From assembly GCF_905475465.1 (NCBI RefSeq), contig NC_062247.1, positions 8,494,001-8,558,000 of the forward strand: a stretch of DNA of 64,000 nucleotides, written 5' to 3'. The notes under the pieces were generated by a model. The model saw nothing but the letters and a program-made list of their open reading frames with translations, was not told the origin of the DNA and made no database searches. Both the position numbers and the translations under genes were made by a program. The stretch is from Pieris napi (lineage: Eukaryota > Arthropoda > Insecta > Lepidoptera > Pieridae). Below are positions 45,501-57,966 of this stretch, piece after piece (the first letter of the stretch is position 1; every line of letters begins with the position of its first letter).

Positions 45501-48500
45501 AATGAAAATTTTTAATACATATATTTTTATCATATTGTTGTTTTACACTCAGATCAATATTTTTGTTATAACGACTGTAATTAAAGTTTTCAGAAAAAAC
45601 GAAAATAATTCTATGTTAAAAGCATGAGTATTATTTATTTATAACAATCATTTCATTCTGGGATTGTTACATACAAACATTCCTCTTAATTTAATCGAAA
45701 CATTAAGAAAATGTATACGTATGTCGCAATAACCTTTGGTCTGGGTCTCAGATATCTGTATCTCTTTCGTGATCATTTGCCTTTTGTCTAATGGGCAAAT
45801 AGGAGATTAGCCGTCTGTGCCTGACACACGCCTTTACTGTGTACTGTACTTTACTTACGCCTTATGGGTTTAAGCCATGGCGGTTTCCTCTCAGTGTTAT
45901 CGTTCTCCTAACGAGCGACTGTCAAATGCAAATAGAGAAAAAAGTCCATTGGTGTACAGCCGGGGCTCGAATCTATGACCTGAGGGATGAGAGTTACACC
46001 CTATAAAATTCAAAAAACATTGCGTAATTTAAATTTAAGTTGTAAACTATATAGGTATATAGGCTTGTGGCGATAATCTCTCATTAAGGTTTTATTGTCA
46101 CTATCTTACGTATAATTTCATTTGATAACAGCGACTGGTGGTAGCCTTGGGAGTGGTTCAGCACCACCAGCGGCAGCAACGGCTGCCCCAGCAACGTCTA
46201 CTGCGGTCACTGCTGGTTCCGGAGACCTGTCATTGAATCTCCAAAGAGGGTCTAGAGGAACATCAGCTCCCTCGTCACCAGCGAAATCGAGAGAATCTCT
46301 CTTACAACGCGTTCAATCTTTAACTGGTGCGGCGAGGGATCAAGGCGCCAATTTATTGGGTAAGCTTTGTGATACAGATAAAAATTTAAATTAAATTAAA
46401 AAAAAACAAGATCTTTTACGACTCGTAGTACGTATTGTGAGGATTTATTTATTCTAATATTATTTTATATATATATTATCTATATATATATAAATGAAAC
46501 CCGTTTTCCGTTGTCACGACATAACATGAAAACGGCTTGACCGATTTGGCCAATTCTTTTTTTATAATATTCTTTGAAGTACGAGGATGGTTCTTACGGA
46601 GAGAAAAATTAAAAAAATTGAGTGAGAAAGTCTAAAAACAACACTTTTCTATATTCCCATACATAATATTCGTAATAATACTTAAAAGTAAATTTAAACT
46701 TTAATATCATAAAGTTCAAGTGTTAGTGGAGGGGTTCCGGGAAGGTAAATTTTTATTTTTTGACATAATGTATTTGTTGTCTTATCAACTTTCTTTTTTT
46801 ATCTTAGCTAGACCGGTGAATAGCAGAATAAGTATTTAAAAAAATAAAGAATCAACTGTTAGGCGGTACGATGTTCGCCAGGCCAGCTAGTTTTATATAA
46901 GATTAGTGTATTTTATATTCCGCGTTCCTAAATAACATCATTTAACTTAAATAACGTTAATAATTCCGATTTCAAGAAACGTTCCAAGTTTACATTACGG
47001 CTATTAATTATCATATCAAAATTTGATAAGCGCTTCCCTGTTTAAGACGACGCAAGAATTACCATTTCAACGTATAATAAATCACTTTAAAAAAATATTC
47101 TTATAAAAGTCAAGTTATAACAGAGACAAATCTCAATTTCATAATGAAGACAATCCTAATGTAGGTTACGTCTGAGGGCAAATGGATTTGGTAGAATTAT
47201 GAACATCTCATTTTAAGCATCATTACGGGGCTAAGAGAAATGAGATTTTTGGCTGAATAAACAAGTATAAAGAGGATTTCCATGTCCTTTGATTAGCATA
47301 AATCTAAATCTGCCCGTCCTTTTCCCGTTTGGAATAAAAGGGACCGCATACTTTACATGGGTTTAATTTAAGCTTTGTAAGAAATATTTACTTTGTATAA
47401 GTTTTTCACTATTTTTACACGCTTTATATTAGCTTCATCTGTATGTATGTATGTATGTATGTATGTAACCGACTCCTTCGGACTCGATTTTGACCCACAT
47501 TAAACGGACAGATTTAATTCAAACTTTGTACACTTATAAAGAATCAGCGACAATATAAGAATTTTAGTTTTTTATATTAGTTTTTTTAAACTATATTTAT
47601 TTCATTGTTATTTTGTGCTGTTATTTGTATGAAGTTTCGTGACTCCGCATCTGTTTCTTTAAATTTCTGTAGCAAGTGAAACAGTCTTTAGTGTTAGACA
47701 GATCTTCGTTTTCATCGCTATAATTATATGCTTTATTATATCCCAGATAAAACAATTCATAACAAATACAATTTAAATTAATATAAAACTTATTATTTAC
47801 TATTGTGTCGTAGTTAATTCTTGCGAAACACCGAAACGTTAAAAACTTATTAAATTATTGCGTTACTATCCAATACACTATTAAAGACATAACTTTTTCT
47901 ATATATTACGTTAGTATAACATCGTCTCTCGGGTTGATGCTAACAATTCTTTATCGTAAGAAAATTCAATTACTACTTCAATATAAAGAGTCCCTCGTGA
48001 GTTGTGTGCTGCGATATTGTGGGCTACTCGATTGTGAGAAACTTCCATGGATCTGGTTAGCGCTGCGCCTTCATAAGTTCTAGTAACATGTTCATACGTG
48101 TATAATAAAGTAGTATAGTAAAGGATATACATCCTTTCTATAACATATTTTCATAAGTTTTTGATTATCTTCCTTGTAACATGTGAGATGTTTGGTAGCA
48201 AAAATAAAGTCTTAATTTTTTCCTGGATTTGATAGAACATTACATAATATTTAGGGAGTGTGACATCTGTGGCGTCCGTCGGTCGCGGGTACAATCGGGA
48301 CCGCTGCGTCACTTTGCTGGTTGTGGACGATCAGAACACGGACTGGTCAAAATATTTCCGCAATCGCCGTCTACCGGGAGAGTGGGACATTCGTGTGGAA
48401 CAAGCTGAGTTTAGAGTAAGTATTTTTTTTTTAAAGTCAATTCACACCAATTGACCTAGTCCCATGCTAAGCTGGTGAAGCTTGTGTTATGGGTACTAGG

Positions 48501-51500
48501 CAACGGATATACATACATATTATAGAAAGACAGACATATAAATACATATTTAAACACCCAAGACCTAAGCACAACACCAAATGCTCATCACATCAATGTT
48601 CGTCTCAGCCGGGGATCGAACCCGGGACCCATGGATTCGTAGTCAGGGGTACTAACCACTAGACCAATGAGTCGTCAAATTTATATATTACGCAGTACTA
48701 AGTGTTTGGGATCTTTTATAAAATATGTCGAGTAAGCGGTTATGATACTAAGACTAACATTGGTTTGCAGATGCTTTATAAGTTTTAAGCTAACTAGCGA
48801 ACATATAATAAACACTATTTCCATTATATAGGAATAAGCGAATACAAATATGCATTAAAGACGGCTAAAACATATATTTTAGACATTTTTCCGAGATCTA
48901 GATTTTTTGTCTAAAAATAATGAATGGATTAAACACAGCTGCGCTAGTCAATGTTAACGTAGTGACATAACTAACTAAATGGATTATTTCAATCTCTCTA
49001 TAATTACGTAAATATTTCAAGTCTATGGTCACGTAATAAAATACGTCATTGTCTTTGATACGTAATAAGCTTAATATCGATTAAAATCGAATAGTCTCGA
49101 ATAAATAAAATGTGTTATATTTTATTCTAATAACGTGTATAAAACTAGTGTTATGCTGTTACGGTACCCCGACACTGAAATAGAGAATAAAGCAGAATTT
49201 TGGGCCCCAAATCTTGTTCCTTGCAATCAGACATAAAATATTATGAAAAATGTTTTTTTATATTACCGTTGTCAAATGTTATATATTTAGCGCTATAATA
49301 TATAAATTATATCTTTAGTCAATCGTTATTTGTACAGTTTTAGTCTTAAGCTTTGTTAACTAAATATGAAGTTTAAATTAACTTGCAGTGCTTCGAAATT
49401 CTTCATAATATTTCATTTTAAAATATTCCGTCCGAAATGAAATGAAACTTAACTCAATTTAAGCATCGCCGAGTTGAAAATTATAAGTTATTAAATTGCA
49501 TGATTTTACGGACTCATTTTGTAAGAAAGTGATATACTCATTGTTGCATCTACTTCCAAATTAGCTTAAGTAACTAAAGAAGGTTAGTTTAGGTTTTAAT
49601 AAATGCTAAAAGTAAGTCGCTGATCTAATCTAATATATAAAATTCTCGTGTTCACAATCTTCGTTCCCATACTCCGCTGAAACGGCTCGACCGAATCTTA
49701 TGATTTTTTTTATGCATATTTAGTAAGTCTGAGAGTCGGCTACTATCTTTGTTTAAAACCCGTAAGTGATAAGGGGTGTCCACCCCAAACATTTAGATTT
49801 TAGATTTTTTTATGATACAACATATAAAAATACATACAACCCCTTATTTTCACCCCTCTTCGATCAACCCCTATTTTTTATTATAGTAGGTAGTTATTTT
49901 TATTGAACTAAAAAATGTTTCCTAGAAATAATATACATGGCAGAACAACGTTTGCCGCGTCAGCTATTAAAATATAAGACAACTAATTGTAATGGCTGAC
50001 GACAATTGACATTACGGCATTCTTTTTTTATTATATTCTAAATCTATTTATTGTTTGTCCAGGAACTGACAGTGACAGCGAATTCAGATGGCACCAATGT
50101 GTCTATGGCAGTGTATCGTGGCGGCACCAAAGTTACTCGATGTTTCAAGTATGTTTTTTTCAGTCGCTTCGATTTTCTTGACATAGACAATATTCATTCG
50201 ATATCCTTATATATTAAATGAAGTCTGTGATAAACTTAAAAGCTATCCAACTAATTTTTGTACGGTCTGTACCCTTACTAAGGAAGGTTCTAGTGTATAA
50301 TTGTCATGTAAATTGACTGAAATATTTAAAGTTAAAGTCGCAAAAAATCTTGCAAAAGCTGAAAAGCAAATAAATAAGATCTCATCCGTTGCCTCAATTA
50401 TAAACCAAACGAATTGTATACTCTGGTAGCTATTAGTTTTATACAGGCGTTTATTGCACCCAGAATTGGTTCGATTCTTGGCAAAACAATAATTATTTAG
50501 TGCTGCCATATGGGCCTAACTGGGCAACTATCAACAATAATATGTCATGTATTATGTAATAGGGAGTTCCCTAGGACCATGATATGACATATAATATAGC
50601 ACCAAAATGTAAATCGTAATTAAATAGGCCAGATTTCGTGTTGGTGAGACAGAACGTGCGCGACGCAGGCTCAGACCACCGTGCATTACTGCTGGGGCTT
50701 AAGTTTGGAGGCGTTCCATCTGTCAACAGCCTTAACTCAATTTACCACTTCCAGGTGAGATATTAGATTTTATTATGATTTTTTTTTGTAATAGCAGGTA
50801 TATTAACAAGCCAGACACAATTGTAGTTCCATATATCATAGCTAAGTAGAACTTAGTATTGTCTTTGATTTACATAACCTTTACACATTTAAAGAAAAAC
50901 GCTTTTTACCGGATTAAAGTTATGTATTATTATTATAAATTTACAACTATTTGACATAATTTTAAATTTATCCGACGTTTCGCGTGCTTTACAGCGTGCG
51001 TGGTCACGGTGACTGAAGACAAAAGATGTTGAATGTCAAAAGGTATCACAGCTGCAGAGAAAGTTGCCTTATCTGTATTTGTTTCCCCGGAGTTGGTATC
51101 GACTAAAAGATGGAGGGTTTTGGCAAAAATGGCTCACGGTGTCCTCTATTTTCGCGGATTGTTTTTCTTTTTAGATTTTAATTTGGATATTATTGGATCC
51201 CAGGCGTTGACAATTTTAGGCCGTCTTCTCTATTGAAATTGGGGTGTTTTTTGATTTCAATGGCTTCGCGTACCAATCTTGGGAAGAATCTTTTCTCTTT
51301 CGCAAGTACTTTCGGTTGGTCAAAGCGTATGTAGTGATTAGGCCTATCTAGTATGTGTTCACAGACTGCTGATTATTATTATATTATAATAATAATACAT
51401 AACTTTAATCCGGTAAAAAGCGTTTTTCTTTAAATAAGTAGAACTTGATTTTCTAAAACGACGTTCCATCCTATCCATCCTACACGCATTCTCTCTGAAA

Positions 51501-52994
51501 TATTATTGTTTAGTCTGTTAATCTTTTATTTGGTATTAAGTATTGTGTTTAGTAAGCAGAAAAGCTTTCTGAATAAATAAACTTAAATAAAGCTATTTAG
51601 TAAGCTACTCCTTGGTATACTGCAGCTATAATGGCATCGGCGACTTTGCATAAAACGTATAAAGCAATGCTTATGCAAGAATCATAAAATACCATTTAAC
51701 TCAGTAAAGCTATTAAATTGTTAAACTGATTTCGATTCGATGCGTGAAGCGAAATCACTCCACTGTCTGACATGTGAATTCGACTATCGATTATAAATTT
51801 GTTACATTTACCATAGATAGTATAGATAGTATTGCCTGTAGTCATATCAAAACAGATTCCACTCTCCCAACCAGTCTTACTGAAAATTCTATTCGTAAGT
51901 GCTTTGTGTAAAAAAGGAATTCAGATATCCGAAAAAGAACAAGAACTAGATCGAGAGGCCGGCCTTGTGCCAGATGGAGAGACGAAATTGCGATGACGGC
52001 GGGGCAAAGATGGCTGGAGATAAAAAAGAACATTGTGGAATGCGTTGGAGGAGGCTTGAACCGACTTAAATATTAAAGATAAAGTTTAAATTTTAAAATA
52101 AAGCTATATTATATAAAAAAACTAAGAGTTAGCTAAACGTGATAACAGAAGAACGTAATGTGAACGTGTACATTATTAATAACGACAGAAATTATAATCA
52201 GCAACAGACTAGGATAATGTTCACTTCGTAGGCAACATTTAATATACGATGAGAAATAAATCACTTCGTTCCTTGGGGATGCCTTAAATGTCACTGCTAC
52301 TGCGGCAAACTTATTGTTATGCAAATAACGTAAAGCAAAATTGTTATTTAAACCAGAATTTAATAGTCCTGTTATAAAGGAAGCTATGCAGCGGATGTAT
52401 TCACGTAAATGCAAGCTATTTTGAGACACTTTATTATTTTTACCAGTGGATCTAGGTCTCAGTTGATATTTGGATCTTGTGATGTTTTTTTTATGACTCG
52501 TAATTTATATGAAAAAAATTGAAATTAAATTTATTACTTCATGGCCTGGGTTCCTCGGTAAAAACTCATTTGTTCAAACACTTACATCCCAAAAAAACAT
52601 TCAATAATACAATTTTTACTATGACAATATCACTGATTAAATTTTTGAGTTTCATACTAAAAGCTTCTTTCCTTATTTCTGTCTTTTATACTACTAATAA
52701 TTTAGGAGGAAACTTTCTTAATCAAACAGGAATACTACAATAAAGCCGGAATCAGAATAGAATTACGGAATTTTATTCATTAAAATAAATGTTCTAATAT
52801 TAATTATAACGGAAATGTTTCCGGTGTGACATTCAAAGCAATAATCGAGTTTGACAAAGTTTTAGCACTTAAGATTTAATTGGTTTCAGGATCGACCCTG
52901 GGTATTCGGACATCTTCTTCAATTACAGCGACGTTTGGGGCGTGAGAACTTCCCACTTATTGAACAAACTTACTACCACAACCACACTGATATG
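42358..52994 (+). CDS. Syn: Synapsin, 5' half (exons 1-7; continues beyond the window)
   Basis: Exons: 42358(or 42523)-42581, 44334-44446, 46132-46359, 48255-48415, 50063-50148, 50628-50754, 52890-52994; all AG/GT with matching phases. From the CTG at 42523 this gives 293 codons. Synapsin is a presynaptic phosphoprotein that coats synaptic vesicles and tethers them to actin. Domain A carries NYLKR|RFSSGDL, with the RRFS kinase site. A linker rich in Ala, Pro and Ser is followed by SPAKSRESLLQRVQSLTGAA, close to what I remember of the fly protein. Domain C (ATP-grasp-like) begins at CVTLLVVDDQNTDWSKYF and continues through RVEQAEFRELTV, KPDFVLVRQNVRD, GVPSVNSLNSIYHFQ and PLIEQTYYHNHTDM. The ATP-binding half and C-terminus lie past 64000. 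Confidence 0.93.
43960..44022. repeat. Dispersed repeat, copy 2 of 3
   Basis: CAAATCAAGGGCGTATAGCG and CGCCTCTCTTTTTAATC match the elements at 7107 and 63672. Confidence 0.5.
45738..46010 (-). repeat. tRNA-derived SINE
   Basis: GGTCTGGGTCTCAGATATCT end, CTGACACACGCC, AGTCCATTGGTGTACAGCCG and the reversed B box GGGGCTCGAATC belong to the 4866/60464 family. It lies in synapsin intron 2, antisense to the gene. Confidence 0.75.
46479..46890 (+). mobile_element. 412-bp non-autonomous Helitron
   Basis: The element starts A|TCTATATATATATAAATG and ends CCAGGCCAGCTAG|T, the textbook A/T insertion with TC and CTAG ends. It contains ACGGCTTGACCGATTTGGCC. It lies in synapsin intron 3, sense to the gene. 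Confidence 0.8.
47440..47468. repeat. (ATGT)n microsatellite
   Basis: About six to seven uninterrupted GTAT units lie in synapsin intron 3. Confidence 0.85.
48465..48674 (-). repeat. tRNA-derived SINE, second family
   Basis: The minus strand has a well-preserved tRNA-like head: A box TGGTCTAGTGGTTAGTAC, a CTGACTACGAATC anticodon-like loop (ACG, tRNA-Arg-like) and B box GGGTTCGATCCCCGG. A tRNA-unrelated body follows. It differs from the 4866 family. The body and the intronic place argue against a working tRNA. Confidence 0.75.
49629..49967 (+). mobile_element. Non-autonomous Helitron
   Basis: It starts A|TCTAATATATAAAATTCTCG, contains GGCTCGACCGAATCTTATGA and ends GGCAGAACAACGTTTGCC..GTCAGCTAT, one base from the usual CTAG end. 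It lies in synapsin intron 4. Confidence 0.72.
50887..51435. mobile_element. 549-bp MITE with 52-bp perfect inverted ends
   Basis: The left end ATTTAAAGAAAAACGCTTTT (50887-50938) is exactly complementary to 51384-51435 over 52 bases. The interior carries GCTTTACAGCGTGCGTGGTC and a short frame that resembles no transposase. It lies in synapsin intron 6. The superfamily is not assigned because the target duplication cannot be separated from the ATTTAAAT-like ends. Confidence 0.8.
51940..52085 (+). pseudogene. LINE ORF2 C-terminal remnant
   Basis: One frame reads GRPCARWRDEIAMTAGQRWL, a pattern common near the C-terminus of insect RT proteins, followed by frameshifted RRWRRLEPT-like residues and an AT-rich tail with AATAAAG. 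Only the last 40 or so codons remain. Confidence 0.6.
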
Positions 52995-54337
52995 GTAAGT
53001 CCTATTATAAGTTTCGATGTGTGTCAAGTTGGTCTCAAAAATAAGTTTAAGATCTGACGGTAAAGCCAGAATTTACGTAAAAATTTAGTACGGGAACACA
53101 ATTTCTACAATGTATCTTTTGTAGTACAAAGACTAATAAATATGTTATTTGACTTTGTATGTGTATTTGTTGTGAAGAAATTTTTATGTGTTTTGTTTAA
53201 AATTAAAGCATATTAACCTGATATTATTATATATGAGCCATTTCTATACTCACTTACTCCATTTTTATGCAGTGTTTATTACATATTAATATAAGATACT
53301 GTTGGAATTTGAATGTGTAAGTAATGGCAGGTAACACTTTTCACACGTGAAGAAACAGATTGTCCAAGAAATATTTAATTGTTTAATAATCGGTCAACGT
53401 TCTTAGACACTAATAAAATACTATTGTCATCGTCGGAGCTAACTGCCGTTATTAAACTAGCAAATTACCAAAAGGCGATTTAGGTTAAATAATCCGACAG
53501 GCGTTAAAAAATAGGCACTTCGCTTAACTCTTTATTCTTAAACCTATTTGTTAATTTACAATACTTTCACTTACTCATAGTTAACTTAAAATAAATAATA
53601 CATAATGTCCGTTAAAGACAAAACAAATAGAAGGCTGTAACAATTGGTACTTTTAAACCATTAAATCTTAGCCCGTGCTGCCTACGCCAATATACAAGCA
53701 AATAATTTAGAACATTTGAGACAAAATTGAGGTTAAAGCTTCTACATTAGTAACTCAACGGTAACGGATCAGGAGTTTAAGAGAAATGGTCATCTGGGAT
53801 CCAGATATGTATGGCCAATAGTGAACGACGCGAATGAGGGAAAAGATAGCTGGAAGCGCAATAAACATGAAGTTATTTCCTATCTAAAGAAACGAGAGTT
53901 TCAATCTTTTACTACTGCTTTAGCGTCGTTCTTGTAATATCAACATTTAATGGATCTTTTTAAATATATTCTTTCATTATAATTTGTGTTGTTATCTCGC
54001 CATAGGGTACAAAATGACCATTCCTCTTTTTAATTATTTTAATAATTCGTTTCGTGAATCAAGTCATAGTGCTGTTATTGTTGTGATATTGCTTCTGTAG
54101 ACACCTGGTCAGGGCTGGTGCTCTGAAATAAAATGGTTTTTATTAATATTTTTCAGGTTACTTATATTACTTATTCTAATTGAAATAGCAAGTTTGGTAC
54201 AAATCTCGAATAATAGAAGAAATTGAATTCCTATAGCTTAGTAAAAATTGAAATATAAATTCATTTAGAAGTAAAAAATGATTTTAACTAATCAAATTTA
54301 TATTCAATTAGTTTTTAAACTTTGTTTTAATTTTTTA

Positions 54338-54357
54338 TTATTATTATTATTATTACT
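54338..54357. repeat. (TTA)n microsatellite
   Basis: About seven TTA units in synapsin intron 7. Confidence 0.75.
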
Positions 54358-55415
54358 AAGTACGTTAAGAAATTTGTAATGTATGTGGTGATATAAAAAT
54401 ATATTCAGTAATAAAAATTTACAGGTAAACCACATAGCACAATAGTGTATATAGGCTCACGGTCAATACATGATGTCAATTAGTATTTTAATTATGAATT
54501 TACATACATTAGTATAGAATGGACCTTCTTGATAATGGAAGCCCGTTGGTAGCCGTACCGATCTAAGACGGTACATTAAAATTACTGTATAAAGTAATTC
54601 TTACAGTACAAAGGAGAATTGAACAATAAAAACCAATAATTTATCAAAATAAAATCGCAGATTTTATGCCTTTATTAATAATACGTTTACTTTTTTATTA
54701 ATAATGCAACGGGGAAAATGCACATGTACTATTAGTGGCAAAAAACAAAAGAACGACTTCTGCGCATCAAATGACACTTACCAGCCAGGATTGCGATGGC
54801 ATAGATAATCAATCAGTGTTACCATATCATAAAAAACCAAACATGACATGTCAGCACTATGTCTTAGTTTCGCGTATAATTAATTATTAAAGGTCAGAGA
54901 ACTCCGAAAATGATGATTTAATCAGTCCGCATTACTCATTGTCAATACTGAAGCAAAAACTGCGTAGGAACATCTTATTTGGCTTAAGTACTATAGACGG
55001 ATTTTATAGATTGACAGTAGTGTTTTTTTACTGGTGATAAATATATTAGTGGGCGTGGTTGTTAATCTATATAGAGCTTAATTTAATCTCTATTGAGAAT
55101 TCATGTAGGATGAAAGATACTTAAGCTTTTAATCTAAGCGCTTTCATTTTCAGATCAATTGCTTTGTAATAAATAAATATATAACAATAAAAATCAAAAA
55201 AGAGATCAATATTTGCTTAGTGGTTCAGCGAGTGACTTTCAAAACTGAGGACGTGTTTTATAAAACAAAATCAATCAGAAACGTAAAGGTACTTTGTCAC
55301 TCCCAATAGCAATAATGATTGTGATCCCGACTTCAATTCAGGTCGAAATTGGATATAAAAACGTCATAATCACAATCGCCATGGCAATCTCGTATAATAG
55401 GAAGACTAAACAGTA

Positions 55416-55662
55416 CAGCCCTGCGATTCTGTAACTCACTTTTCGAACTCACACAGCGGTTTTCGCATCGGCGGTCGCTCTCAAATCAGTCGTGAAGCAG
55501 TCATTTTATGATTTGACATTCTGAAAAGGTGGGAGCTTGTAGTTTATTGTTTATCAGAATGCCAAATCATAAAATGACTGCTTCACGACTGATTTGAGAG
55601 CGACCGCCGATGCGAAAACCGCTGTGTGAGTTCGAAAAGTGAGTTACAGAATCGCAGGGCTG
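55416..55662. mobile_element. Palindromic MITE, full copy (type copy of the family)
   Basis: Two arms of about 109 bp, CAGCCCTGCGATTCTGTAAC on the left and the complement ending CGCAGGGCTG, flank a spacer of about 29 bp. I count one mismatch between the arms (ACATTCTG against GCATTCTG). It has no coding sequence. Four further copies or half copies are at 9331, 22882, 27300 and 40025. A clear target duplication is not visible. Confidence 0.88.
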
Positions 55663-56084
55663 CTGGTGCAATTGGAGTTCAACCTAAAAAAGACCTTTCC
55701 AGCGTCACGTGGATTATTTTTATTTACACAAAATGTGTACAAACGTGGTTTCTAATTTATTAAAGTAATAATTGTTTATGTAGTTAGTATAAAAGAAATT
55801 TGATTTGTTTATATATAATTGCTAAATTGCATTACGTATGACGACGTAACGTTTAATAAGCATATTTGTAAGTACAAAGTCCAAGTCACCGTTTTCCGGA
55901 TCTACAAATACATGCTTACATTATTGCACTAATATTGTATAATAATGTATAATATCATTATTATTATTATAATCTATTGAACATTAATTTATTTAATTCA
56001 TTACACACAAAAAGTATTTAAAATATTTTTAACCTACATCGTAATAATAATTGAAGATGGATAATTTAAAGTTTTGTCCCATCC

Positions 56085-56185
56085 CAATGCTGGGATTTCC
56101 TCACTGTATTGCGATACTAATTCGTTGAGCGAGGAAAACACAAGCTCTGCGGTCACCGGTTCTATCTACCAGGCGCCGACTATAC
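56085..56185. repeat. Dispersed repeat, second copy
   Basis: TGTATTGCGATACTAATTCG, TTGAGCGAGGAAAACAC and ACCGGTTCTATCTACCAGGC match 30852-30980. Confidence 0.55.
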
Positions 56186-57052
56186 CACTATATAATGACC
56201 CATTAAAGAATTATTCATCTTCTAGAGAGAATCTTTTTATTATACCTACCAGTTCTAGGGATCGCTTCAAATATACCAATTTTATAACCAGCTTAAGCGG
56301 CGTGCTTGCTATTTTCAAATCTGTTTCAATAAATGTAAATTTAAATTATATTGTGTAACAAGAGTGATACATGTCGATTCAAAACGAAGCATTTCTGTTC
56401 TTCCAAAATAAATGTAAGGGCGAGATTTAAAGTCGATACGTCCGTATATTGATCACAGATGATTCTACAATACTTTGTTCTACGAAGTGTAGACTGAATG
56501 AACCTTTGGAGCCTCCGAATTTCTCAGCTCGTCATCATTTAGGCCATGTCAAATTTACGAAACTATTACATTCAATCATTAAAACGCTAAACCCTAATGA
56601 CTTTTCCTTCTCATTAATGCGTCCATTAGTGTTTATCTCGTTCTGACAGAAGTGTTAAGGGAACGGTATAATGATAAAAGATATTAGGTGTATATTTTGC
56701 TAAGTATAAGACAATTTCTTGAATGGAACTGGTGTTAGTTATTTTTGCAAAATCATTATATGCAGAATTTTAAAATGTCTAAATCCGAATACAAACTATA
56801 ATCAAATTTTCATGGAGCGCGTTTACAGTAGCGACATTTTATATGCCGCGTAATAAAACTAATATTACTATTTTGTTTACTATACTATCATATTGGCTTT
56901 ATAAGGTTTTGTATTTTATGAACAAAATTACGAATTATTTAGTTTTTTAATTGAGGTGAAAATACGCTCAGGTAACACAGTGCCCAACAGTAGTTTGATA
57001 AACTAATATTTCTGTTAAGTATTTGTCTATACAAATCTAAATTATTATATTT

Positions 57053-57966
57053 TTTTGACGTGACAACGTCTTATAATTCGATGGAGCCGGCTGCACGCAC
57101 GAAAAAACATGACTCATGCGGCGTTACCTCGCTCTGAGGCGTTACCTCACTCTGAGGCGTTACCTCGCTCTGAGGCGTTCCATTTAAAATTGACACAATT
57201 ATATTTATGCGTACAAAAAAATTTAACTTGATCAATTCAATTGTGATTTCCATTAACCTCCTTCGCTATATCCATACAAAATACCTATCAAACAAATAAA
57301 ATTTAATTTTTGGAGTTTACTCCTTAAGAAACGATTTGAGTTATAAGGCCCGGTACGGAAATTTTATGAGGAGTAAAATCAAGTGTAACACGAAAAGTTG
57401 AGGCGTTATGTAGAAAGAGACAAACATATATATCTGTAGGATTGAACGTGTAAAAGAATGAGATAGATTAATACATTACACAGACTTTACAGACAACCGA
57501 TTTTTTGACGTGATAACGTCTTATAAATCGATGGAGCCGGCTGCACGGACGAAAAAACATGACTTATGCGGCGTTACCTCGCTCTGAGGCGTTACCTTGC
57601 TCTGAGGCGTTACCTCACTCTGAGGCGTTACCTTTCTTTGAGGCGTTACCTCGCTCTGAGGCGTTCCATTTAAAATTGACATAATTTTACTATATTTATG
57701 TGTACAAATAAATGTAACTTGATCAATTCAATTGTGATTTCCATTTACCTCCTTCTCTATATCCATACAAAATACCTATCAAACAAATAAAATTTAATTT
57801 TTGGAGTTTACTCCTTAAGAAACGATTTGAGTTATAAGGCCCGGTACGGAAATTTTATGAGGAGTAAAATCAAGTGTAACACGAAAAGTTGAGGCGTTAT
57901 GTAGAAAGAGACAAACATATATATCTGTAGGATTGAACGTGTAAAAGAATGAGATGGAATACATTA
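57053..57966. repeat. Duplicated unit of about 450 bp with an internal 18-bp minisatellite
   Basis: Unit 1 (about 57053-57500) and unit 2 (about 57503-57966) share GGAGCCGGCTGCACG, GTTTACTCCTTAAGAAACGA and AATACATTACACAGACTTT. In each, GGCGTTACCTCGCTCTGA-type 18-bp repeats follow the same place: about 3 in unit 1 and about 5 in unit 2. Beyond the minisatellite, the units are nearly identical. Confidence 0.85.

Larger units (their letters stand above)
42582..52889 (+). other. Syn: Synapsin introns 1 to 6
   Basis: The introns are 42582-44333, 44447-46131, 46360-48254, 48416-50062, 50149-50627 and 50755-52889. Contents recognised: a dispersed repeat at 43960, a SINE at 45738, Helitrons at 46479 and 49629, a microsatellite at 47440, a tRNA-derived SINE at 48465, a MITE at 50887 and a LINE remnant at 51940. 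Elsewhere I see only AT-rich sequence. Confidence 0.7.

Noticed and set aside
48600..48674. A tRNA-Arg-like gene on the minus strand
   Set aside because: The A and B boxes are good, but it continues into a SINE body and the stem pairing is imperfect; treated as the SINE head.
51033..51236. A 67-residue frame inside the 50887 MITE
   Set aside because: There is no similarity to transposases that I can see, and it sits between MITE ends; probably chance.
53800..53900. A possible next synapsin exon
   Set aside because: No frame resembles the KMGHAH-type ATP-binding region, and there are no matching splice sites.
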